Position numbers and translations under genes: made by a program
Shown here: in pieces, positions 52,150-64,000 of the stretch
Position numbering within the stretch: position 1 is the first letter of the stretch
How the letters are laid out: the number at the start of each line of letters is the position of its first letter
Notes under the pieces: model-generated
The model's input: only the letters and a program-made list of their open reading frames with translations
Database searches by the model: none
Told to the model about the DNA's origin: nothing
From: Piscinibacter sp. XHJ-5
GTDB lineage: Bacteria > Pseudomonadota > Gammaproteobacteria > Burkholderiales > Burkholderiaceae_C
Reading direction: 5' to 3'
Assembly (NCBI RefSeq): GCF_029855045.1
Contig: NZ_CP123228.1
Coordinates: 496,001 to 560,000, forward strand
DNA: 64,000 nt

Positions 52150-53974
52150 CCGCGCGCTCCAGCGCGATGCGCACGCCGTCGCCACGCAGGCGCGGGCCGT
52201 CGGCGCAGCGCTCGAACACCACGTGGCCGCGTCGCGGCGGCTCGGCCGGCGCCGCGCCGAAGTTCGCCGCCAGGTGCCAGCCCGCGCCGTCGGCCAGCGG
52301 CCATCGCACCTGCAACAGGGTGCCGTCGACGCGGTACTGCCCGCCGGCGGACATGCCCGCCAGCCGGGGGACCAGCCACTGCGAGCGCAAGGCGAGCAGC
52401 TGCTGCACCAAGGCCCGCCGCGCGGCATGCGGCGGCGCTTCGCGCTCGCTCCACTTCAGCACGCTGGCGCGGAAGGTGGACTCGTCGTTGGGATCGGGGA
52501 TGCGCGCTCGCGCCGCCTCGTCGCGGAACGCGGCGAAGCGCCTGAACTCTTCCCGCCGCCCCTTGGCCACGGCCGACGCCAGCTCGGGTCCGAAGTCGCA
52601 GAAGTAGAGGAATGGCGAGGACGCGCCGTACTCCTCGCCCATGAAGAGCATCGGCACGTGCGGCGACAGCAGCAGGCAGGCCAGCAGCATCTCCAGCCGA
52701 TCGGGTTGCACCGCCGGCGGGCCGAGGCGCTCGCCGAAGGCGCGATTGCCGATCTGGTCGTGGTTCTGCAGGAAGGACACGAAGGCCGTGCCGGGCAGGT
52801 GGGCGCTGGGCTCGCCGCGGGGTTCCCCATCGCGAAACGCCGACGGATCGCCTTGGTAGACGAAGCCTTCGGCCAGGGCACGGCCGAAGCGCGCGATGGG
52901 CGCATCGGCATAGTCGGCGTAGTAGCCGTCGGCCTCGCCGGTGGCCAGCACGTGCGCCGCGTGATGGAAGTCGTCGTTCCACTGCGCGTCGGCGTGGCGC
53001 GGCCTGCCCGAGGCATCGCGCAGCAGGAATCGCGACTCGTTGGCGTCGTTCTCGAGCACCACGTGCACGTGCCGCTCGCGCCCCGGACCGGCGGCCAGCG
53101 CTTCGGCGATCTCGCAGGCGATGTGGATGGCCGAGTCGTCGCGGATGGCATGCACCGCGTCAAGCCGCAGGCCGTCGAAGTGGAACTCCTCGATCCAGTA
53201 GAGCGCGTTGTGCACGTAGAAGTCGCGCACCGTGCGATTGGCCGCGCCGTCGAAGTTGATGGCCGCACCCCACGGCGTGGCGTGGGCCGCATTGAAGAAT
53301 TCGGGGCAGTACGCGTGCAGGTAGTTGCCCTCCGGGCCGAAGTGGTTGTAGACGACGTCGAGCAGCACCATGAGGCCGTGGCCGTGTGCCGCTTCCACCA
53401 GGCGCTTCAGGTCCTCGGGCGTGCCGTAGGCCGACTCGGGGGCGAACAGCAGCACCCCGTCGTAGCCCCAGCCGCGTCGACCGGGAAAGTCGGCCACGGG
53501 CATCAGCTCGATGGCCGTCACGCCCAGGGCGGCGAGCGTGCCGAGGCGCTCGGCGGCGGCCGCGAAGGTGCCGGCGTCGGTGAAGGTGCCCACATGCAGC
53601 TCGTAGATGACCGCCTCGTGCCAGGGCCGGCCGGTCCAGCCGTCGTCGCGCCAGTCGTGCGCCTGTGGATCGACCACCTGGCTGGCCGAATGCACGTCGT
53701 CGGGATTGCTGCGCGATGCCGGGTCGGGCACGGCCAGTCCGCCCGGGGTGACGAAGTCATAGCGCGTGCCGGCGCCAGCCTCGTCGACCGAGCAGGCGTG
53801 CCAGCCGCCGTCCAGCCGCTGCATCGGATGCTCGCGAAGCCCGCCGTCGACGTGCAGCCGCAAGGTGATCGCCTCGGCGCTCGGCGCCCACAGCCGAAAG
53901 CGCACGCCGGCGCCGGCTTGCAGTTCGGCGCCGAAGGGCATGGCGTGGCGGCGTCGCATCGCTAGTCCATTCAT
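52142..53974 (-). CDS. treZ: Malto-oligosyltrehalose trehalohydrolase
   Basis: A 610-residue GH13 enzyme that frees trehalose from maltooligosyl-trehalose. An N-terminal CBM48-like domain (GAGVRFRLWAPSAEAITLRL) is followed by YELHVGTFTDAGTF, the nucleophile region DGLRLDAVHAI near residue 270, VVLENDANESR with the acid/base Glu near 306, and LQNHDQIGNRAFGERL near 401. The ATG at 53974 has no clear ribosome-binding site; another, MRRRHAMPF, lies five codons later. Its end overlaps malQ-treY by 8 bases. Confidence 0.95.
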   Translation of the reverse strand: MNGLAMRRRHAMPFGAELQAGAGVRFRLWAPSAEAITLRLHVDGGLREHPMQRLDGGWHACSVDEAGAGTRYDFVTPGGLAVPDPASRSNPDDVHSASQVVDPQAHDWRDDGWTGRPWHEAVIYELHVGTFTDAGTFAAAAERLGTLAALGVTAIELMPVADFPGRRGWGYDGVLLFAPESAYGTPEDLKRLVEAAHGHGLMVLLDVVYNHFGPEGNYLHAYCPEFFNAAHATPWGAAINFDGAANRTVRDFYVHNALYWIEEFHFDGLRLDAVHAIRDDSAIHIACEIAEALAAGPGRERHVHVVLENDANESRFLLRDASGRPRHADAQWNDDFHHAAHVLATGEADGYYADYADAPIARFGRALAEGFVYQGDPSAFRDGEPRGEPSAHLPGTAFVSFLQNHDQIGNRAFGERLGPPAVQPDRLEMLLACLLLSPHVPMLFMGEEYGASSPFLYFCDFGPELASAVAKGRREEFRRFAAFRDEAARARIPDPNDESTFRASVLKWSEREAPPHAARRALVQQLLALRSQWLVPRLAGMSAGGQYRVDGTLLQVRWPLADGAGWHLAANFGAAPAEPPRRGHVVFERCADGPRLRGDGVRIALERAGG

Positions 53975-54014
53975 TGAGGGGAAGGGCACTTGTGTGGTGA
54001 GGGAAAGACAGTCC

Positions 54015-54038
54015 CCCTCTCCCGCCTGCGGGAGAGGG
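54015..54038. repeat. REP-like palindrome between glgX and treZ
   Basis: CCCTCTCCCGC and GCGGGAGAGGG around CT form an 11-bp perfect stem, followed by TCGGGGTGAGGG as in one half of the module at 34332-34411. It lies in the 100-base spacer within the leftward operon and may tune expression between glgX and treZ. Confidence 0.7.
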
Positions 54039-54074
54039 TCGGGGTGAGGGCGGTGTATGGAGCCATCTCGACCT

Positions 54075-56206
<2,132 letters not shown>

Positions 56207-56210
<4 letters not shown>

Positions 56211-56890
56211 GGACGATCGTCGCGCTTGTCCGTGGGCCACCAGCTCTCGAGCCGATGCGCCGCCCATTCGCGTCCGCCGAGGCCGAAGGCCAGGGCGATC
56301 GCCAGCACCAGTCCGCCCAGCACGATGAGGAAGGCGTTGGCGATGATGGCGCCGCCGATCTGCAGCTCGTCCAGGGAGAGCATGATCACGAAGAACAGGA
56401 TGGCGTAGCGCGCCAGGCGACCCAGTGCGTCGGCGTCGCGCACGCCGATGCCGCGGCAGTAGGTGGCGATCGCATTGCCGACGAAGCGCGCGAAGTAGCT
56501 TCCGAAGGCGAGGATCAGCAGCGCCACCACCAGGCGGGGCACGAACACCATGAGGCGCCCGAGCAGCTCGGTCACGTAGGTCAGGCCGAGGCTGTTGGAG
56601 GCCACGATCAGCGCGGCCAGGACGACGACCCAGTACACCAGCACCCCGAACAGCCGCGTGGTGTCGAACTCCGCGCCGCCGCGCTGCAGGAAGCGATCCA
56701 TTCCGGATCGCTGCGTGACGATGTGGAAGTTGACGGCGCGAAGTCCCTTCTCGATCGCGAAGCGCGCCGCCTTCGCGATGAGAAAGCCGGCCAGCAGGAT
56801 CACCAGCGCGAGGCCGAGCCGCGGCAGGAAGGCTCCGATCTGAAGCATGAAGGCCCTTGCGGACTCGAGCATCACGTCGACTCTTTCCAT
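56207..56890 (-). CDS. Membrane protein of mechanosensitive-channel type, transmembrane part only
   Basis: A 227-residue inner-membrane protein with about five hydrophobic helices: LGLALVILLAGFLIAKAARF, LFGVLVYWVVVLAALIVASN, PRLVVALLILAFGSYFARFV, ARYAILFFVIMLSLDEL and FLIVLGGLVLAIALAFGLGG. The repeated helix pattern, ending GLGGREWA, is that of the conserved TM-helix (MscS-related) family. The cytoplasmic beta-domain of MscS is absent. It lies between treS-mak and glgX, with a 4-base overlap to the latter. Trehalose is an osmolyte, so a role in osmotic adjustment is reasonable inference. Confidence 0.8.
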
Positions 56891-56937
56891 GGTGGTCTCT
56901 CCTGCGGAAGGGCGCCTTCAGCGAAAGGAAGCGATCA

Positions 56938-59900
56938 TCAAGCTCGCACAGGCCGCATCAAGCCCAGGATGCCCTGCAGCGGAATGCCGACCCAGTCGGG
57001 CCGGTTGTCGATCTCGTAGCGCAGCTCGTACAGCGCCTTCTGCAGCTCGTAGAGGCCGAGCAGGCCGTGGCCGGGCTCCAGCGCGTCGTACAGCGAGTGA
57101 CCGCGAGCATGCTGGTCGTACGACTGCAGGAAGGCCCGGCGCGCCTGCGCTTCCCATTCGAGCATCAGCGGCGCCAGCGCGGCGGCCTCGTCCGCGTTCA
57201 GCGCGATGCCGCGCAACGCGTTGGCGCCGGCATAGCCGAAGGAGCGCAGCATGCCCGCCACGTCGCGCAGCGGCGACTGGAGGACGCGGCGCTCCTCGAA
57301 GCCGCGGCTGGGCTCGCCCTCGAAGTCGATGATGACGAAGTCGTTGCGCGACACCAGCACCTGCCCCAGGTGATAGTCGCCGTGCAGGCGCGTCTTCAGC
57401 GCGCGCGGCATGCCCGCGGCAAGGTCGCCGACGCGCCGCAGGATCTGGTCGCGCATGGCGAGCACCGCCCCGGCCTCGGGCGGCGCCGAGGACCCCAGGC
57501 GATCGGCCATGGCTGCCAGCTGCTCGATCGTGGCGCGCGCCTCGGCAAGGATGTCGTGGGTCTGCTGGGTCACGTCGGCCGTCGTCAGCCACTGCGGCTC
57601 GAAGGCAGGACCGCCGCCCTGGGTGGCGAACGCGAGGTGCAGCTCGGCAGTGCGCTGCCCCAGCCGGCGCACCAGCTCGAGGTAGCCCCCATGCACGTCC
57701 GGTGGCGGCGGCTCGACGGTGTGGCGCCGCTCCTCGAGATATCGCGCCAGGTAGTCGTGGGTGTACTCCCAGCCGTCCCCCTGGTTGGGCACGTAGGCCT
57801 GCAGCACCGCCAGTGTCGTGACCGTGCCGTCGGCACCGGTGTGCTCGAGCATGCCGGCCAGCGGCACGCAGTGCGGGAAGCGCGCCACTTCGGTCAGGAA
57901 GCGGCCGATCTCGACCTCGGGATTCAGCCCCGGGCGCAGGCGCCGATAGCCCTTGAGGAAGAGGCGCTCGTCGAACGTGACGAGCGTGTTGCTGCTCATC
58001 GCCTTGGGCCGGCCCACCGGGAGCGCCCGCGGGTCGGCACCCGCGAGCTCGGCGAACGCCGAGGTCGGCCGAAAGTGCAGCGTGCCTTGCGCGGTGGGCA
58101 GCTCGCGTCCCTGGGCGATCGCCTGAAGCATGACGCGGCAGAACGGCTCGTCGGCGAAGGCATCGCCCATCACGCCGATGTTGGCCTGCTGGCGCACGCG
58201 CGCCACCGCCGTGCCGGCAAGGTTGCGCACCCGTTCCTCGTCCTGCTCGTCCCAGGCCATCGCCAGCGCGACGAAGTAGCGCGACGGTTCGTCGGTCCCG
58301 TCGACATCGAGCAGCGCGAGCAGCCAGGTGTCCGAGCCCTCTTCCCACATCAAGTGGTCGCTCAGGCGGGCACGCTTGACCGCCGTGCCCTTGGCGGCAT
58401 ACCAGCGCTGCGCTTCCAGGTAGCGCGGCAGCGTGTCGAGCTCGAACTTCTCTCGCGTCTTGACGGCCATGCCGATGCGCCACGGCACGACATGGTCGCG
58501 GAACAGGCTGTTCCATCCGTCGAACAGCACCAGCACCGGCCGGTCCTCGGCATGCAGGTATTCCTGGTGCCAGTCGGGAACCGCGACGTTCGCCGCGAGG
58601 CGGAACCAGTAGAACGAATGCGCCGGCAGCGTGAGCAGGTAGGGCAGGTCGCCGATCGGCGGGAAGTGCGTGCGGCCCAGCATCTCGACCGGCACGCGGC
58701 CGCGAAAGCGCGACAGGTCGAGCTCCACCGGCTGCGCGCTGCGAGCGAGATTGACCACGCAGAGGATGGCATCGTCCTCGTGCTCGCGCAGGTAGGCGAG
58801 CACCTTGCGGTTGCCGGCCTTCAGGAAGCTCAGCTGTCCGCGGCCGAAGGCCTTGCTGCTTCGGCGCACTGCCAGCAGCCTTCGCATCCAGTGCAGCAGC
58901 GACGACGGCTCGCGCAGCTGGGCCTCGACGTTGACCGCCTCGAAGCCGTAGATGGGATCCATGATCGGCGGCAGGTACAGCCGCTGCGGGTCGGCCCGCG
59001 AGAAGCCGGCGTTGCGGTCCGGGCTCCACTGCATCGGCGTGCGCACGCCGTTGCGGTCGCCGATGAAGACGTTGTCGCCCATGCCGATCTCGTCGCCGTA
59101 ATAGATGATGGGCGAGCCGGGCATGGACAGCAGCAGGCTGTTCATCAGCTTGATGCGGTCCATGTCGTTCTCCATCAGCGGTGCGAGCCGGCGGCGGATC
59201 CCGAGGTTGATGCGCGCACGCGGGTCCGCCGCATACGTGCTGTACATGTAGTCGCGCTCCTTGCTGGTCACCATCTCGAGCGTCAGCTCGTCGTGGTTGC
59301 GCAGGAAGATGGCCCACTGGCAGGTGTCCGGGATCTCCGGCGTCTGCTGCATGATCTCGACCACCGGGAAGCGGTCTTCCTGCGCGATGGCCATGTAGAT
59401 GCGCGGCATCAGCGGGAAGTGGTAGGCGGCATGGCATTCGTCGCCCTCGCCGAAGTAGTCGCGCACGTCCTCCGGCCATTGGTTGGCCTCGGCGAGCAGG
59501 AATCGGTCGCGGTAGCTGGCGTCGATCGCCGCGCGAAGCTGCTTGATGATCGCGTGCGTCTCCGGCAGGTTCTCGTTGTTGGTGCCTTCGCGTTCCACCA
59601 GGTACGGGATCGCGTCGAGGCGGAAGCCGTCCACGCCCATGTCGAGCCAGAAGCGCATGGTGCGGAAGATGGCCTCCAGCACCTTGGGGTTGTCGAAGTT
59701 GAGGTCGGGCTGGTGGCTGAAGAAGCGATGCCAGAAATAGGCCTTGGCCACCGGGTCGTAGGTCCAGTTCGAGGTCTCGGTGTCGGTGAAGATGATCCGC
59801 GTGCCCTTGTACCGTTCGTCGGTATCGCTCCACACGTAGAAGTCGCGCTCGGGCGACCCCGGCGGCGCGCGCCGCGCGGCCTGGAACCACGGATGCTGGT

Positions 59901-60279
59901 CGGACGTGTGGTTGATGACCAGCTCGGTGATGACCTTCAGGTCGCGCCTGTGGGCCTCGTGCAGCATGAGCTTGAAGTCGTCCAGCGTGCCGTACTGCGG
60001 GTTGACGTCGTCGTAGTGCGAGATGTCGTAGCCGTCGTCGCGCAGGGGCGAGGGGTAGAAGGGCATGAACCAGATGGTGTTCACGCCCAGGTCCTTCACA
60101 TAGTCGAGCTTGGCGGCGACGCCCTTGAAGTCACCGATGCCGTCGTCGTTGGAGTCGAAGAAGGCCTTGACGTTGAGCTGATAGATGACCGCGTCCTTGT
60201 ACCAGAGCGCGGCATCGTCGCTGGGCACCGTGGCGCCTTGTTCTGCTTCCTGGAGGTGAGGGGTTGTCGGGGCGTTCAT
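56938..60279 (-). CDS. treS: Trehalose synthase/maltokinase fusion (TreS-Mak)
   Basis: A 1113-residue fusion. Residues about 25-575 are a GH13_16 trehalose synthase: WYKDAVIYQLNVKAFFDSN, the nucleophile region DGFRLDAIPYLVERE near 215, LLAEANQWPEDV near 263 and LRNHDELTLEM near 325. The C-terminal half is a maltokinase (Pep2-like) with LHGDYHLGQVLVSRND near 966 and FVIIDFEGEP near 986, the kinase-like catalytic and metal-binding loops. It interconverts trehalose and maltose and phosphorylates maltose to maltose 1-phosphate, the substrate of GlgE, encoded 413 bases upstream. Such fusions are known in Proteobacteria. Confidence 0.95.
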   Translation of the reverse strand: MNAPTTPHLQEAEQGATVPSDDAALWYKDAVIYQLNVKAFFDSNDDGIGDFKGVAAKLDYVKDLGVNTIWFMPFYPSPLRDDGYDISHYDDVNPQYGTLDDFKLMLHEAHRRDLKVITELVINHTSDQHPWFQAARRAPPGSPERDFYVWSDTDERYKGTRIIFTDTETSNWTYDPVAKAYFWHRFFSHQPDLNFDNPKVLEAIFRTMRFWLDMGVDGFRLDAIPYLVEREGTNNENLPETHAIIKQLRAAIDASYRDRFLLAEANQWPEDVRDYFGEGDECHAAYHFPLMPRIYMAIAQEDRFPVVEIMQQTPEIPDTCQWAIFLRNHDELTLEMVTSKERDYMYSTYAADPRARINLGIRRRLAPLMENDMDRIKLMNSLLLSMPGSPIIYYGDEIGMGDNVFIGDRNGVRTPMQWSPDRNAGFSRADPQRLYLPPIMDPIYGFEAVNVEAQLREPSSLLHWMRRLLAVRRSSKAFGRGQLSFLKAGNRKVLAYLREHEDDAILCVVNLARSAQPVELDLSRFRGRVPVEMLGRTHFPPIGDLPYLLTLPAHSFYWFRLAANVAVPDWHQEYLHAEDRPVLVLFDGWNSLFRDHVVPWRIGMAVKTREKFELDTLPRYLEAQRWYAAKGTAVKRARLSDHLMWEEGSDTWLLALLDVDGTDEPSRYFVALAMAWDEQDEERVRNLAGTAVARVRQQANIGVMGDAFADEPFCRVMLQAIAQGRELPTAQGTLHFRPTSAFAELAGADPRALPVGRPKAMSSNTLVTFDERLFLKGYRRLRPGLNPEVEIGRFLTEVARFPHCVPLAGMLEHTGADGTVTTLAVLQAYVPNQGDGWEYTHDYLARYLEERRHTVEPPPPDVHGGYLELVRRLGQRTAELHLAFATQGGGPAFEPQWLTTADVTQQTHDILAEARATIEQLAAMADRLGSSAPPEAGAVLAMRDQILRRVGDLAAGMPRALKTRLHGDYHLGQVLVSRNDFVIIDFEGEPSRGFEERRVLQSPLRDVAGMLRSFGYAGANALRGIALNADEAAALAPLMLEWEAQARRAFLQSYDQHARGHSLYDALEPGHGLLGLYELQKALYELRYEIDNRPDWVGIPLQGILGLMRPVRA

Positions 60280-60319
60280 GGGAAGAGCTCCGGCGGCCGG
60301 CCTTCGGCCGGCAGAACGG

Positions 60320-60355
60320 CCTGCCGTTCGGCCTGCCGTTCGGCCTGCCGTTCGG
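60320..60355. repeat. 12-bp tandem repeat, three copies
   Basis: CCTGCCGTTCGG is repeated three times without change, followed by CCTGA. On the other strand it reads as GAACGGCAGGCC units. It lies between treS-mak and glgE, beside the inverted repeat modules. Confidence 0.8.
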
Positions 60356-60362
60356 CCTGACA

Positions 60363-60620
60363 CACGGCACCCCCTGCCCCCCGCCGAGCGGGGGTTCCAG
60401 TTCGACCGACCACAACCCCCAGCCCCCTTCCGGGAAGGGGGCACCAGTTCGATTGACGAGCTGGCCTGCGGCCAGCAGAACATGCGCGCGCCAGGCCACG
60501 AGGTGTTGCCGGCGCAGCCGCCCTGTCATGCATGCTGGAGCCCTCCTCCCGGAGGGGGGCTGCGGGGGAGTGGTCGGTCGAACTGGAACCCCCGCTCGGC
60601 GGGGGGCAGGGGGTGCCGTG
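60363..60620. repeat. 51-bp perfect inverted repeat flanking a hairpin-rich spacer
   Basis: The 51 bases 60363-60413 recur as a perfect reverse complement at 60570-60620 (the latter begins GTGGTCGGTCGAACTGGAAC). Similarity continues into the 156-base spacer, where each arm is bordered by a CCTTCCGGGAAGG- or CCTCCCGGAGG-type hairpin. Each arm is therefore a REP-like module of about 80 bases in opposite orientation. Outside the arms, GCCGTCCGAAGGACGGC and GGCCGGCCGAAGGCCGG-type hairpins repeat the theme. The whole 413-base gap 60280-60692 holds no gene. Confidence 0.8.
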
Positions 60621-60692
60621 CGTCAAGGCATGCCGTCCGAAGGACGGCAACCACGCGTGCCGATGATCTTTTCCTCGAGAGGTATTCATCAA

Positions 60693-62737
<2,045 letters not shown>

Positions 62738-62741
<4 letters not shown>

Positions 62742-64000
62742 GCATCGGGCTTGAGGGCGACGACCGACAGCGGCGGCAGCGTCAGGCTGAGCGTGTGGCG
62801 GCGGCCATGCGAACGGATGGGCGCGGTGTCGGCGCCGCCCAGGTTGCCCCAGCCCGAGCCGCCGTAGTCGCGCGAGTCGGTGTTCAGCACTTCCCGCCAG
62901 CGGCCCTTCGTGGGCACGCCCAGCTGGTAGTTCTGGCGCGGCACCGGCGTGAGGTTGCACACGACCAGCACCGGCGCGCCGTGTCGCGGCTTGCGCAGGA
63001 ATGAGATCACCGTGGTGTCCGCATCGCGGTTCTCCACCCACTCGAAGCCCTCGGCGCTGAAGTCGATCTCGTGCAGCGCCGGCTCGGCCCGGTACAGGGC
63101 ATTGAGCTGGCCCACCAGCCGCTGCAGGGAGCGGTGCGGCTCCGCCTGCGCCTGGATCCAGTCGAGCTCGCCCTCGTGCGCCCACTCACTGCGCTGTCCG
63201 AACTCGCCGCCCATGAAGAGCAGCTTCTTGCCCGGATGCGTCCACATCATCGCCAGCAGGGTGCGCAAGTTGGCGAACTGCTGCCATTCGTCGCCCGGCA
63301 TGCGCCCGAGCAGGGATCCCTTGCCGTAGACCACTTCGTCGTGCGACAGCGGCAGCACGAAGTTCTCGTTGAAGGCATAGACCAGGGAGAAGGTCAGCTT
63401 GTCGAGGTGATAGCGGCGATGGACCGGATCCTCCTTCATGAAGGCCAGCGTGTCGTGCATCCAGCCCATGTTCCACTTCATGCCGAAGCCCAGGCCGCCG
63501 GTGGTGGTGGGGCGGGACACCATCGGCCAGGCGGTCGACTCCTCGGCCACGGTCATCACGTCGGGGTGCTCCCGGTAGACCGACTCGTTCAGGCGGCGCA
63601 GGAAGTCGATGGCCTCCAGGTTCTCCTTGCCGCCCTGACGATTGGGGATCCATTCGCCAGGCTGGCGCGCGTAGTCGAGGTAGAGCATGGAGGCGACCGC
63701 GTCCACACGAAGTCCGTCGGCGTGGTACTTGTCGAGCCAGAACAGGGCCGACGAGACGAGGAAGCTGCGGACCTCGTGCCGGCCGTAGTTGAAGATCATC
63801 GAGTGCCACTCGGGATGGAATCCCTGGCGCGGGTCGGCGTGCTCGTAGAGATGCGTGCCGTCGAACTCGTGCAGCCCGTGCGGGTCGTCCGGAAAGTGCG
63901 AAGGCACCCAATCGAGCAGCACGCCGAAGCCCTCGCGATGCAGGAAGTCCACGAAGTACATGAAGTCCTGTGGCGTGCCGTAGCGCGCGGTGGGCGCGAA
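62738..64000 (-). CDS. glgB: 1,4-alpha-glucan branching enzyme, C-terminal part (runs off the window)
   Basis: A GH13_9 branching enzyme whose N-terminal carbohydrate-binding domains and first barrel strands lie beyond 64000; 420 codons plus the stop are present, opening [18 protein letters not shown]. Motifs are [19 protein letters not shown] with the nucleophile, [15 protein letters not shown] with the acid/base, [17 protein letters not shown], and the C-terminal beta-domain ending [12 protein letters not shown]. It introduces alpha-1,6 branches into glycogen made by GlgA or GlgE. The 4-base overlap with glgE indicates a common operon. Confidence 0.97.

Noticed and set aside
60280..60692. 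N-terminal extension of TreS with Arg-Pro-Asn-Gly repeats
   Set aside because: The in-frame upstream stretch is only the translation of 12-bp tandem and REP-like DNA; the conserved enzyme starts at the ATG at 60279.

Overview
The window is a GC-rich stretch of chromosome that reads like a Burkholderiales betaproteobacterium (Comamonadaceae/Sphaerotilaceae-like). The grounds are two Bug/TctC-type periplasmic binding proteins, dense operons with ATGA or GTGA overlaps, and GC-rich palindromic REP-like modules. No rRNA, tRNA, insertion sequence or CRISPR array is visible. The species assignment is inference.

Region 1 (1-7309): the N-terminal part of a MalT/LuxR-type regulator, possibly frameshifted, runs off the left edge. 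A GntR/HutC regulator is divergent from an uptake and catabolic set: Bug protein, FAD oxidoreductase and DsbA-like isomerase. A cyclase-family hydrolase with a second Bug protein follows.

Region 2 (7310-30272): after a repeat-rich spacer come two large divergent operons sharing a control region at 15005-15235. The leftward operon holds a HSD10-like SDR, enoyl-CoA hydratase, a DUF35 protein, an SCP2-type thiolase-like protein, a MaoC hydratase, a CoA-transferase, a quinone-oxidoreductase-like enzyme and a PRISE-like SDR. The rightward operon holds two tandem substrate-binding proteins, LivGFHM, three acyl-CoA dehydrogenase-like proteins, a TetR regulator, a PaaK-like ligase, two CoA-transferases, a PECR-like SDR and an enoyl-CoA hydratase. 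The gene set indicates import of an organic acid, CoA activation, and side-chain or ring beta-oxidation, perhaps with a retro-aldol step. Four copies of a palindrome, ACATACC-N4-GGTATGT-like, lie upstream of the cyclase gene and between the divergent operons. They are the best candidate sites for the TetR protein.

Region 3 (30314-40251): a LacI-controlled carbohydrate or polyol system. It has a family-1 ABC binding protein, two permeases, a small membrane protein and two ATPases, followed by dhaL and dhaK. Three perfect 80-bp tandem repeats separate dhaL from dhaK, and each repeat encodes a translationally coupled 26-27 residue mini-ORF. A second dhaK sits behind lacI. No dhaM is present.

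Region 4 (40322-64000): a glycogen/trehalose/alpha-glucan supercluster. GlgP faces GlgC-GlgA. A long leftward operon carries GlgB (cut by the window edge), GlgE, a TreS-maltokinase fusion, a membrane protein of mechanosensitive-channel type, GlgX/TreX, TreZ, a MalQ-TreY fusion and a six-hairpin glycosidase. Together these encode ADP-glucose glycogen synthesis, the GlgE maltose-1-phosphate route, trehalose release from glucan (TreXYZ), and glycogen breakdown.
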